64,000 bases of DNA from Lepidurus packardi. Lineage: Eukaryota; Arthropoda; Branchiopoda; Notostraca; Triopsidae. The position numbers and the translations under genes are program-made. Shown here piece after piece: positions 54,468 through 64,000 of this stretch (its first letter is position 1; each line of letters begins with the position of its first letter). The stretch lies in the NCBI GenBank assembly GCA_023053545.1, contig JAKZAN010000005.1:558001-622000 (forward strand), read 5' to 3'. Under the pieces are notes generated by a model, which was not told where the DNA came from, searched no databases, and was given only the letters and a program-made list of their open reading frames with translations.

Positions 54468-55008
54468 ACAGACATTTTTTAGGACTAACGCTTGAATTCC
54501 ATCGCAGCCTGGTGCTTTTGCTGACGGAATTTCTTTTAAGGCGCAGTGTATTTCTTCCATAGTAAGTAGGGAAGGTGAGCTCCGGTGAAAGTGCGTTCGA
54601 ATCCGCCTATGGCAGAGGGCGTTTCCTGGGGTGGATAAGTTGAGTATCTCACCTTATAGCATCTTTTCGCCAAGGTAATTAAGTTTTGTTTGTTCGGATT
54701 CGATAGGCTGAGCGTTTTCGTCACGGAGAAGTTCTAACAGTGCTGGAGAAGGGGTATTTTTGAATTTTTTATTTAACGCCCAAATGTATTTCGGGTTTGG
54801 CGCTTTGGCAATATTCTTCCAGTGTTTCGATTTATTTTCCCTGCATTTTGTACGGTAGTAGTTTCTAGCGTCCTTCCAGATTTGCTCGTCCTTAGTTAAC
54901 CTTGTCTCCCGGAATGTTTTGAGGGCTTTGGCCGCCGACTTTCGAAGTTGTCGGAGTTCTTTTGTAAACCAAATGTTCTTCCTCGAATCTAACTTCTTTT
55001 TAGGTACG
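54468..55008 (-). mobile_element. LINE A fragment inserted in LINE C2
   Basis: Minus-strand piece equivalent to LINE A 4567-5107 (ORF2 linker region: KKKLDSRKNIWFTKELRQLRKSAAKALKTFR..). The right junction shares TACG between donor and recipient. It has neither a poly(A) end nor target duplications, so it arose by repair, not retrotransposition. Confidence 0.88.
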
Positions 55009-56796
55009 ACAGCAAACATGCACGACAAGACGCGAGTCAATATAGGGCAATGCTACAAAGCGACCATCTCCCAATCATAATCGAAGTAGAAGGAGCAACG
55101 GGGTTGGTTGTTAGAGAAACGAACCCGCGATGGAATTTTAAAAAAGCGAATTGGGAGTGGAGCAGAGAAATGGAGGAAACAGACATAGAAAAGGGAGTGC
55201 GATGGGGAAGGGTAGAGGAACGATACAAGCGTTTTATAGACACACTCCTAAAAATCACTAAGAAGCATATACCCTGGAGAGAGGGGACAAGCAGGGAAAA
55301 TAACACAAAAGGGAGCCAACGTAGAAGCAAGATACGGAAACCGTGGTGGGATGAAAATTGCAGCGAAGCAATAAGCATCATGCGAGCGAAGTATAGAATA
55401 TTAAAACGAAACCCCAACGCTGAAACCCTGACAGAATACAAAGAATACAAAGCAATTGGCAAGAGAGTCACACAGGAAACGAAAAGAGCCCACTTCAAGT
55501 CGAAGGTGGAGGGCCTAGGAAAGCAAACAACAACAAAACAAATGTGGAAGCTAATAAGAAGAATGGAAGGAGTACCAATGGAAAATATAGATAGGGTAAC
55601 ACTCAACTCAGGGGGAAAGTGTACACAACAAAACGAAGAGAAAGCAGGCATGCTGGTGGAGCATTTCGCCAAGATACAAAGTGAGGAGCCGGAAACTGAG
55701 GCAAATGAAGCGGAGATATTCCACATGCAGTTTGAAATAGATAACATGATAGGCGATATAAACAGCACGACGGAGTTTGATAAACCTTTTACAGAATGGG
55801 AAATAGAGGAGGTTTTAAAAAAACACCGAAAACTAGCCAAGGCAAAGACATGGTACATTATAACATTTTAACGAAACTACCAAAAAATTGGAGACAAGCA
55901 TTGATAATGCTTTTTAATCATATACTTGAGTGCGGCACGGTACCTCAAGATTGGTGCAATGCGCTAGTGGTACCTATTTTAAAAGCAGGCAAAGTTAACA
56001 ATGAAGTGCAATCATACAGGCCCATATCCCTTATATCGTGTGTGGCCAAATTGTTCGAAAGGACGCTAGTCAAAAGGCTGAGTTGGATCTCGGAAAAAAG
56101 AGGATGGTTCTCACCGGCGCAGTCAGGTTTCAGACAAGGACGAAGCACGGTGGATCAACTAGTCAGGTTGAGCAATGAAGCTCACCGAGTATTCGAAAAC
56201 GGAGAGGTTTTAATTGCTTTATTTAGAGATCGAACCGCTGCGTATGATTCAGTTTGGGTAGACAAACTTTTATACAAAGTAGGGAAAAAAGGAGTAAAGG
56301 GAAAAATTTTAGGAATGTTGAAAAGTTTTTTAACCAACAGGACGATGGAAGTGAGAGTAGGACGAAGTTTGTCTAGACAAGTAAATCTAAAAAGAGGAAT
56401 TCCTCAGGGGGCGGTGCTCAGCCCATGGCTTTTTAACATGATGCTAGCAGATTTTCCCTCAAACGAAGACAAAGCAGGAACGTCGCTTTACGCAGATGAT
56501 GCAGGAATTTGGGCAAGCGGGAAGAACGGTGATACGGCGATGGAGAAAATGAAAGGGGCAGTAGGAAAAGTGGAAAAATGGTGCAAAGAAAACGGGTTTA
56601 AGATATCCACGGAAAAAACGAAGTACCTGATGATTACAAGGAAACGTAAAGCGGAAATTAAAAAGAAAATCAAAATCAACGGAACAGAGATAGAACGAGT
56701 TGAGAGTGCTAAGTTTTTAGGAATTATTTTTGACACAAGATTTAATTTTAGAAAGCAAGTACAACACATAAGAGAAAAGGGCATGAAGGCTGCAGG
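55009..56796 (+). pseudogene. LINE C2 ORF2 (endonuclease end and reverse transcriptase)
   Basis: Begins in the endonuclease (AANMHDKTRV, SDHLPIIIEV), then the linker KPWWDENCSEAISIMRAKYRI, and a frameshift at the A-run near 55815 (KKHRKLAKAK versus KKTPKTSQGK). RT: SYRPISLISCVAKLFERTLVK, motif A FRDRTAAYDSVW (the Leu/Ile around the Asp are Arg), motif B KRGIPQGAVLSP, motif C YADDAGIW. Cut at 56796 by P4 after KGMKAAG. RNase H absent. Confidence 0.88.
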
Positions 56797-57071
56797 CACA
56801 GTATAAAGGTTTCACAGTATGGTAACTGGGGTATCTTCCAATGTAAAGGGATTAACACGATTTTCTCGGTCTCAAGAGGATGTGGGGGTAACAAGGAACA
56901 TAGGAGGGATGGATTCACAGACTTGCCCATCCTACCCCAGAAGTAGGCATTCCAAATCTACTATAAAAGGGTTCGAAAAGAGAACAAAACATTCACAAAA
57001 CGGGGGACTGGTGACCTTTCTCTCCGGCACTCTAGGGAGTTTGGGGCTGACGTAGGGTCCTAGGGCCTCTA

Positions 57072-57083
57072 TTCAGTATCTTT
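57072..57083. repeat. Target-site duplication of LINE C4, left (TTCAGTATCTTT)
   Basis: 12-bp string repeated exactly at 59747-59758. In P3, which lacks the LINE, the sequence occurs once (complement at about 27372-27386). Confidence 0.92.
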
Positions 57084-59746
57084 TGTATTTTTTGTTTTTC
57101 ATAGACAACCAACGTCGCATTCGCAACGCATTGTCGTCTTCGACTTTCTTTTAACAGTTACTTCAATGGGTTACAAGTAGGTCGTGGTGGTATACATTTC
57201 CTTTTTTTACTAGATGATTGAAATTAGATCGGTTGCTTTCAAATACTTTATCAACGCAGTTTGCGCTATGTTCTGTTTCCTCTTCTCACCCTCCAGTGCT
57301 AGAACATTATCCAAACTCCAGTCTATGTGGTTGATTTCTAGCTTTCTACGAAATTCCTCCCTTTCTTCCTTGAATCTGTCGCATCTCATTATTAAATGTT
57401 CTGGGTTTTCTTCCTCTTCCCCACAGTACCGGCATGTATCGTCTTCAATCAAGTTACACCTGCTTAGCCATGATCCGAACCTCCCGTGGCCACACCTTAA
57501 TCTTAATAAAACAATGGCTTCTCTTCTTTTCCTGCTGTTTTTCCACTTGTTAGTTCCGAAGTGATCTGTGTTCTGCACCAATTTCTGTTCCGTTCTTGCT
57601 TTTAGCTCTTCTATGTACTGTTGTTCGATTTTCTTTTTTAGTATTGTTCTCAGTTCCTGGCTGTTTGTTCTGTGCTCAATCTCCACTCCTGACCGCCTTC
57701 CTTCTTTTGCTGCTCCATCGGCTGTTTCGTTTCCGCTGATCCCTTTATGTGCCGGAATCCACTGCACCTTTATGATATACCCCGCTATCTTTAAACGTTT
57801 TATCTTGGTTTGGATCTCTTGCACGATACCATAATAAGATCGGTTCCCCCAACTGTCCATGAGGTATACCGCCGATTTTGAATCAGTTAATATAATGTAT
57901 TTGTCTTGATCTTTTCCTTCTATCCAGTCCACGGCTTTTAATATGGCGTGTAGTTCCGTTGCCATTACTGTCGGCGAATGATTCAAAGCGTATATTCTTG
58001 TCTCTTCGGTTTCCTCCATGTATACGCCGCACCCCGTGTTTCCCTCTATGTCCTTCGAACCATCTGTAAACACTCTTTTGTAACCTCCATAATACTTCTC
58101 TAGAACAAATAAAACTTCTTGCACTGTTTGTATATGGCTCTTTTCCTTCCTAAATTCTGGAATTTCGGTTTGTGTTAGATACCCTTCAAATTCCCATGGT
58201 GGTAACAGATTTTTAAACATATCACCCTTCATTAAGGATCTCTTATTAACCCTCTCTTGTACCACCAAGTCATCTTTGTGGCACTCTGTCATTCTGTTAA
58301 AATATGTTTGTTCAAGTAAAATTCTTCTTTTTTGTAGTGATAAAACTTCTGAGGCACAATGCAGCACCCCAATCGGTGTTGTCTTCGTTGTTCCAAGTAT
58401 AATCTTTAATGATTTGTTCTGTACCGTTTCTAGTACCTCTAGTTTCCTAGAGTTAATGTTCTTGTATATGAAGCTTGCGTATTCTAATTTCGACCTAATA
58501 AGATTTTTGTATACCGTGAGTAAAATATTGATTCTCCCCCCCAAGTCTTCCCCGCTAATTTATGTAAAATACCTGCAGTCTTCATTCCCTTTTCTCTTAT
58601 TTGTTTTACTTGTTCATTGAAGCTAAGTCTTCTATCGAACACAATCCCTAAGAATCTGGCGCTCTCCACTCTTTCTATTTCGCTTCCATTGATTTTATTT
58701 TATTTTTGCTCTCCGCTTTACGTTTTCTTGTAATTACCAAATATTTCATTTTATCTGTGGATATTTCCAACCCGTTCTCCTTACACCATTTTTCCACTTT
58801 CCTTACAACATTTATCATTCTCCCCATCGCCGTGTCACAATCTAACCCGCTGGTCCAGATTCCTGCGTCATCAGCATAGAGCGAAGCCCCTGTTTCCCCA
58901 ACCTTTATTGGAAAGTCTGACAACATCGTGTTAAAGAGCCAGGGGCTGATCACCGACCCCTGAGGGATTCCTCTTTTTAGTTCTTTTTGATTGGAATTGC
59001 TGCTCCCGATTCTCACTTCCATCGTTCTGTTATTTAAGAAATATTTCAAGAACCCTAAAATTTTACCCTTTACACCTTTTTGACCAATTTTATATAAAAG
59101 TTTGTCTATCCAAATTGAATCAAATGCTGCGGTAAAATCTATAAATAACGCGATTAAGACCTCTCCTCTTCTATATACTCGGTGCGCTTCGTTGTTCAAC
59201 CTGACTAGCTGGTCAATCGTGCTACGTCCTCTTCTAAACCCTGTCTGTATCGGTGAGTACCATCCTCTTTTTTCGGACACCCAGTTTAATCTTTTAACTA
59301 GTGCTCTTTCAAACACTTTGGCGACGCATGATATTAACGATATGGGCCTATATGATTTAATTTCCTTAGGGTCTTTACCTGGTTTTAATATCGGTACAAC
59401 TACTGCATTACCCCATTCTTTAGGTCCTGTGCCCTTCTCCAATATATAATTAAAAAGAGTTTTCAAAGCACGCCTCCAGTTTCTTGGTAATTCTCCTAAC
59501 AAGTTGTAGTGGACCAGATCTTTGCCTTGGCTCGTCTTTGGTGTCTTTTTTAAAATAACCTCTATTTCCCATTCTGAGAAGGGTCTACTAAATTCGTCCG
59601 TGCAGTTTTTATCATAGATCATACTGTCTATTTCATATTGCATTTGTAGGACTTCCGTTTCGGTTGCGTGTGTTTCTGTACTCTCGCTTTGAATCTTAGC
59701 GAAATGCTTCACCAATATTTCCGCTTTTTCTTTGTTTTGCTGTATG
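57084..59746 (-). mobile_element. LINE C4, NLR-2 lineage, 5'-truncated
   Basis: Minus strand; an A-rich 3' tail (inverse of CTTTTGTATTTTTTG) lies at 57084, preceded by the GGTTGTC..CGACGTTGG-type 3' end shared with LINE C1b. It is 5'-truncated before the RT domain at 59746 and bounded by the exact 12-bp duplication. RT motif A is FIDFTAAFDSIW, so it is a different subfamily from C1/C2. It inserted in P4 after the inverted duplication. Confidence 0.93.
57210..59715 (-). pseudogene. LINE C4 ORF2 C-terminal half (RT, RNase H, zinc tail)
   Basis: In sense: pre-RT EILVKHFAKIQSES, fingers SYRPISLISCVAKVFERALVK, motif A FIDFTAAFDSIW, motif B KRGIPQGSVISP and motif C YADDAGIW (59715-58675); a frameshift near 58672; thumb ESARFLGIVFD..LHKLAGKTWGG; a frameshift near 58545; then a long open stretch to 57210. 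RNase H has FTDGSKDIEGNTGCGVY, ATELHAILKAVDW, LTDSKSAVYLMDSWG and VQWIPAHKGISGNETADG, so all four acidic residues are present. C-terminal CRYCGEEEENPEHLIMRC. The best preserved RNase H of the window. Confidence 0.92.
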
Positions 59747-59758
59747 TTCAGTATCTTT
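59747..59758. repeat. Target-site duplication of LINE C4, right (TTCAGTATCTTT)
   Basis: Exact second copy of 57072-57083. Confidence 0.92.
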
Positions 59759-59822
59759 AGAAATGATTATGATGGATCTTGGTATTAAAGTCTTACGGTA
59801 ATCTATTTCACGTTCACATTGT

Positions 59823-60102
59823 GAGTCCGTTTTTCACGTTCACAAAGTGAGTCCGTTTTTCAGGAAACTTATCAGGAATCCTTTTGTGAGCCAGGGATAG
59901 TTAGTGTTATTGTTGCTAAACTTAAACTGCTTGGTTTATCTGAATTGACATGCGAAGCTTTTCCAGTTGATTATTTTTTTAATTTGTTCGTTCGAGTTAG
60001 GATTTACTATACACTTAAAGAAGAAAATGTAGCTGTAGCAGAAAGAGCCGTAGTTAAACTTGTTAAGAAAAATACTAAACTTGCAAAAGTTAGTAACATT
60101 TA
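59823..60102 (+). pseudogene. C-terminal tail of the TIR-element transposase
   Basis: Open frame of about 90 codons after a TGA at about 59820, ending at TAG 60100-60102. It reads ..SFCEPGIVSVIVAKLKLLG, then PVDYFFNLFVRVRIYYTL and ends AKVSNI. It has no ATG and no catalytic domain, so this is the 3' exon or end of a transposase whose body is deleted. P1 and P2 retain the last part of the same frame, P3 the first part. The F-x-R-x-R-I motif is loosely reminiscent of tails of P-element/THAP-type transposases; family assignment is uncertain. Confidence 0.5.
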
Positions 60103-60556
60103 GGAATAGTTGTAAAGTACCAATGTAATGGATAACTCGTATATAGACATAGATAGTCCTAATAACACATATAGACATATATACATTGGTATTTTATGGT
60201 ATATGGGGTTAAACCTGTATACTATAAAACACCTATGTATGGGTTGCAAAATAGACTGCCTCCTCGTGGTCCAACCTGGGTAACGCGAACTAGTCTATAA
60301 TGTGTATACGTGTTGTGCTTTGACCTAGTTAATTCATCTTTTATTTTAAGCTCACATAGTTTAAAGCAATAGATTTAAATTACGCGCTTTGTAAAACGTT
60401 GTGACCTTTTTTGAACTGCACTGGGAGGTTTGCGAATGTACCCTTTCATTTTCTGGCCTTTTACCTGAATATTACTCTGGGGACCGAGAAGGTCGTCAGA
60501 AAACCTTAACATTGGAAGATAGCCCTGTTAGCATACTGTGAAACCTCTATAATGTG

Positions 60557-61384
60557 AATCTGACTCCAAAATAGCACGGGTTGCCAAATCGCTACTATTT
60601 AAACGCCCCGGTACGAAACGCCATTCATTTGATTCTGTAAGGGTTTGAATTTCTCCAATCCGATGACTTACAAAGGGTTTGTAGAACGCTGCTGTGGCTC
60701 TTGTCCAATTTTTGACACAAGAACTGTCGGTCCAGAACCAACGCTGCCGTACGCTCCGGGTCAGAGCGCATTGGACATAACTTGCTAAGCGAGCACCAAG
60801 TAACGCGGCTTGCAATTCTAACTTTGCAACTGATATAGTTTTAATTGGTGCCAGTTTTGATTTTGCCATTACAAGACTAACTTTAACGTCTCCGTTTGTG
60901 TACACATTCCGGAGATACACTGCTGCGGCGAAAGCTTCTTGTGATGCATCACTAAATGTGTGCAATTCGGAATACTCAATAAGGTGTTCGTTATAAAAGA
61001 GACAACGAGAGACTCGAAAGTTCTCTAGCTCAAACAGTCGGTCAAGCCAGCTTTGCCGCCACTGTTTTGGCTCTTCCGGAATTGCGTCGTCCCAGTTTAG
61101 GCCCCTTAACCCTAGCTCTCGATGCTTGATCTTAGCCTTGACAGTAACTGGAGACAATAACCCTAACGGGTCGAAGGTACCGGCCAGTTTACTTAACAAT
61201 CCTCTTCGGGTGAATATGATCTTTTCCAAGTTGGCGACCTGGAACGTCAGAACATCAGCGGTTGGCTTCCAACGTATACCGAGGACCTTTGTATCGGAGT
61301 CGTCCTCACCAAAGCTACAGCTGAAGTCCTCTGAGGATGATGTCTGGACAATGGATAATTCTGAAGTGATCAGTTTCATGAGCT
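60557..61384 (-). pseudogene. BEL/Pao RNase H and connection region
   Basis: Follows the RT piece in frame after a TAG at about 61384-61386. It has VLGIRWKPTADVLTF, GLLSKLAGTFDPLGLLSPVTVKAK, HTFSDASQEAFAAAVYLR, ISVAKLELQAALLGARLA, WTDSSCVKNW and FVPGRLNSSDLATR, the hallmark order of Pao-type RNase H. Broken off after AILESD by P4. Confidence 0.9.
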
Positions 61385-61385
61385 C

Positions 61386-62068
61386 CTAAGAATTTGATAT
61401 CCACTGGTTTAGGTGGAAATCTCCTTTCCCAATAATCTCCCGGACATCCTTTAGACGGATGAATGCTTCGGATACATCTTTGTCGCTGTCTAGGTAGTCA
61501 TCAACATACAACTTCTCCATAATTGCACGAACGGCACTTTCCTTGTCCTCACCGTAGTCTGACGCGGTTCTTCGAATTGTATTGATGGCTACAAACGGTG
61601 AACACTTATCTCCGAAGGTAACTCGATCCATTTGGTACACACCTGTGCGACCAGAATCCTTTTCTGGCCAAAGAAACCGGTGATACCTGGCATCTTCTGG
61701 CCGTAAACGAATGCGACTGAACATTGCAGTTATATCCGCGGTAAATGCCACTGCTCCTTCGCGAAACTTGATTAAGACGGTGTGGGTAATTCGTTCTGCA
61801 AAACTGGACCGGTTAATAACGCGTCGTTCAAGCACTTACCCCGATATTGGGCCGCAGAATCGAACACCACACGTAGCTTCTTTTTTTTTAGAAGATTTCT
61901 TGTAGACTCCATGATGAGGCAAGAAGGGGTCCAGTCAAGTCGGATGGATTGGTTATAAGCCTGGCATAACCCTCACTGATATATTTTTCTATCGCCTTAC
62001 GATAGTCAAATTCGTAGTTGGGGTCACTACGAAATCGCTTTAATAGCCCACATAGACGATGTTCCGCC
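61386..62068 (-). pseudogene. BEL/Pao reverse transcriptase
   Basis: From AEHRLCGLLKRFRSDPNYEF (62068) through EGYARLITN, a frameshift near 61910, [12 protein letters not shown], another at the A-run near 61888, then [16 protein letters not shown], a further break near 61835, FTADITAMFSRIRL (motif A), DRVTFGDKCSPFVA and YVDDYLDS (motif C). The catalytic Asp residues are present; the frame is not. Confidence 0.87.
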
Positions 62069-63284
62069 AAGGGCTATTATCGGGAAGATTAGGTTCTCCT
62101 TTTTTCCATGTAAGGGGAGCTTCATATCCGATTTTCAGTTTGCGTGTACCGTCGTCAACAATGCATTTAGCTCTCTGGGCTTCTGGACATAATCGCATGG
62201 GTACAATACTTTCCGTGCCAAAGGACTCAGTATTACAGAAGGCACGGAATTCTTGGTCCAAGGTGGAGACTGATTCTTCCATCAATAGATTGATCCGGGC
62301 TCGAGCCGGCTTTAGTGGAGTTCCAATAACCCCACGGGCTACCCAACCAAGTACGGTGTTTAAGGCGACCGGTTCACCGGAATTGCCTTTGCGTACTTCA
62401 TTGGCAAGCATCAATTCGGAATGGTCTAGTCCCAGCAAAATGTCAACTGGACCTCCAGCTTCGTGCAAAGATAGGTCTGCCAGGTGCGGCCATTGACCCT
62501 GCAAACTTGACCAAGGTACAGGCACCACCGGGCTACATACTTTAGGTATCGAGTGTGCTTGAATAACAGCTCGATGACCGTCTGTTTGGGATTCTAGGCA
62601 TAGTGTAACCTTCCGTGACGTACACTCCCTAGATGCCCCCGCTACCCCGCTAATACGAAGTTGATTTTCTTCGCCTTGCAGGCCTAGTTTATTAAGGAAA
62701 CCTTCCCTAATCAATGTGGTGTCACTTCCCTCGTCCAGCATCAAAGTTGCGCGTTGACGGTTTCCGTCTTTGTCAAGCACGGAGACAGGGATCACACCGA
62801 ACGCTACTCTCTGTGCCACTCTTTGGGCAGTATGGACGTTAGAAGACGCGGTCTTCTCCGGGGATTTAGAGTGGAGTAATCGGTGGTGACGACGCTTGCA
62901 ATTAGTAATACCGTACTCCTTAGCGTTTCTACAATCACGGAAGTAGTGCTGGCCGCGTAGGCAGGCAAAACATAGCTTGTTCTTTTGTGCAAACTCCAAA
63001 CGTTCTTGGACAGATAGGGCTTGAAAGGCTGCGCAAGAGGAAATGAGGTGCTCAGCTCCACATTTTACGCATTTGAGTGTTTTGCGGTTGGAGATAGGGT
63101 CTTCCCAATGGTTATTGGGGGCTCCAGCCGTCCCAGCCGCCGTCTGATGGCTGTATACCTGTTTCTTGTTGAACAGGTTTTCTTGGGGTTTCTTACCGCT
63201 CTGTTCTGTGGCTATGTCATAGGCGTTTTGGTATGCCGCTGCCCGCGAACACAACCATCGCCCGAACTTTACCAAGGAGGCACT
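62040..63284 (-). pseudogene. BEL/Pao Gag C-terminus and protease
   Basis: Open frame joined to the upstream gag piece by a frameshift near 63275. Zinc-binding segments CVKCGAEHLISSC and CFACLRGQHYFRDC followed by CKRRHHRLLH, then protease with LMLDEGSDTTLI, the BEL-type active site (D-E-G-S), and the conserved VDILLGLDHSELM and ALNTVLGWVARG. A frameshift near 62060 separates it from RT. Confidence 0.88.
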
Positions 63285-64000
63285 CTCGGGTTGGATGCTT
63301 TGACCTCGTTCCAGGCAAGACGGTCGTGAACCGTCAACTTGGCGGTAATCTTCTCGATTATGTCCGCGTGTGCCAATTCACCCATGCGAGCCAAGTCAAA
63401 TAAATGCGTCCTTACCTTTTCGGCAAACCGCTTCAGAGCGGAAGCGTTGCCCTTCCCTGGCTCTAATTTATCCAAAGCTTGAAAATGGGCCGCCCGCATT
63501 ACATCTCGGCGCCCACATGTTTCATTTAACCGCCCTAGAGCTTCCTTGTAAGCCTCTTCACCACCTCCAAGTCCATAAACTATGTCCATGTTGTCTCCCC
63601 GCATACTTCTGAGAAGGATCGCCAATTTTTCTCCAGGAGACTTAGATGAATCATGGACTAGAGCCTTGAATAGGTCAATCCAGGAGAACCACTGCAGCGC
63701 ACAGCCATCGTACGGTTCCAGGTCGGCTTTGATGGACGTCTGATGCCCATACTCCGAAGACCAAGAATCATAACAAGGTCTACCTTCCAGGTAGTCCTCG
63801 ATCCAATCGTCAGGAGCTGGGTCTTTCCTCGGGCGTCGATTGTTGTGTCGACTGAGTTCCCAAGGTGAATCTTCATGTCTGGGAGACGCCCAGATCACGG
63901 ATGGAGATGGTCCTTGTCCGACTAAGGCTGGTTGCCTGCGTTTGGACAGTCTGAGTTGTGCCGATTGGGACTCCAAATTTTCCATATCTTGTTGTGCTTG
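63269..64000 (-). pseudogene. BEL/Pao Gag N-terminal part, open to the window edge
   Basis: Reads LEPYDGCALQWFSWIDLFKALVHDS, SPGEKLAILLRSMRG and AYKEALGRLNETCGRRDV, the gag (DUF1759-like) core of BEL/Pao elements. The ATG at 63985 is possible, but the frame has no stop up to the window edge and the gag N-terminus is probably beyond it. The frame ends in a stop at 63269 caused by the frameshift. Confidence 0.85.

Larger units (their letters stand above)
53083..56796 (+). mobile_element. LINE C2, NLR-2 lineage, long copy (right arm)
   Basis: Plus-strand duplicate of LINE C1 with the same 5' satellite junction and the same P-element junction at its 3' side. The end of ORF1 and the first part of ORF2 are replaced by a 541-bp piece of LINE A (54468-55008). 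Confidence 0.9.
56797..60556 (+). mobile_element. P4: TIR DNA transposon with nested LINE C4
   Basis: Left TIR CACAGTATAAAGGTTTCACA at 56797; right end ..CTATAATGTG at 60556. The left flank GCTGCAGG (in LINE C2) does not match the right flank AATCTGAC (in the BEL element), so the two ends probably come from different insertions joined by recombination. LINE C4 is inserted at 57084-59746. The right part keeps the transposase tail. It is the least deleted member here but is not complete. Confidence 0.85.
60557..64000 (-). mobile_element. BEL/Pao LTR retrotransposon, partial
   Basis: Minus strand. Gag, protease, RT and RNase H pieces in BEL/Pao order. The element is cut at 60557 by the right TIR of P4 (within LATRAILESD, after RNase H) and at the other side by the window edge. 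Integrase and both LTRs are outside or lost. Several frameshifts and stops make it defective. Confidence 0.9.

Noticed and set aside
60557-64000. Host aspartic protease or RNase H gene
   Set aside because: The protease, RT and RNase H are in BEL/Pao order with zinc knuckles and several frameshifts, so this is a retroelement.

Overview
This window is repeat-dense eukaryotic heterochromatin. I found no host protein-coding gene, no tRNA or rRNA gene and no CRISPR array. Everything I can identify is satellite DNA or a transposable element. A BEL/Pao element (a group known only from animals), two Ty3/gypsy elements, two lineages of APE-type non-LTR retrotransposons (LINEs) and a TIR DNA transposon suggest an invertebrate animal, perhaps an arthropod, in a pericentromeric or similar satellite domain. 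The species cannot be read from the sequence.

Layout. 1-2578: 20-bp satellite A with a 1,100-bp higher-order period. 2579-10406: one LINE (copy A, minus strand), broken by a 789-bp TIR transposon (P1) and by a truncated gypsy element (gypsy-1). 10463-15755: a deleted LINE C copy (C3) carrying gypsy-2. 15756-16720: satellite B, a 10-bp palindromic repeat. 16721-20100: satellite A with a second fragment of LINE A. 20101-23313: LINE B. 23314-25624: satellite A. 25625-32903: LINE C copies with TIR transposons P3 and P2. 32904-39373: satellite B carrying the best preserved element, LINE F (33727-38783). 39374-41969: LINE E. 41970-43160: satellite A plus a third LINE A fragment. 43161-48001: LINE D. 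48033-53082: satellite B with a fragment of LINE E. 53083-56796: a second long LINE C copy. 56797-60556: TIR element P4 with a nested LINE (C4). 60557-64000: BEL/Pao element, minus strand, cut by the window edge.

The main structure is a large inverted duplication. About 27.29-40.49 kb (left arm) and 51.01-59.93 kb (right arm) match in opposite orientation, including satellite-LINE and LINE-transposon junctions. The right arm keeps the empty target site of LINE F at about 52.18 kb, so LINE F inserted after the duplication. LINE C4 and P2 are similarly specific to one arm. Both satellites are built on self-complementary motifs, which would favour foldback.

The elements do not form a pathway. 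They parasitise one another and the satellites. Lineage NLR-1 (LINEs A, B, D, E, F) shares a CCHC ORF1, an endonuclease/RT ORF2 without RNase H, and a conserved ACAGG..CCT motif just before the poly(A). Lineage NLR-2 (LINE C copies) carries an RNase H domain. Almost every coding region is broken; only ORF1 of LINE F is an uninterrupted, apparently full-length frame. I see no convincing new cellular system. The points worth a second look are structural: the dated inverted duplication, palindromic satellites, the shared 3' motif, a TIR family with 8-bp target duplications, and repair junctions with templated insertions. LINE letters, NLR-1/NLR-2, P1-P4, gypsy-1/-2 and satellite A/B are my own labels.
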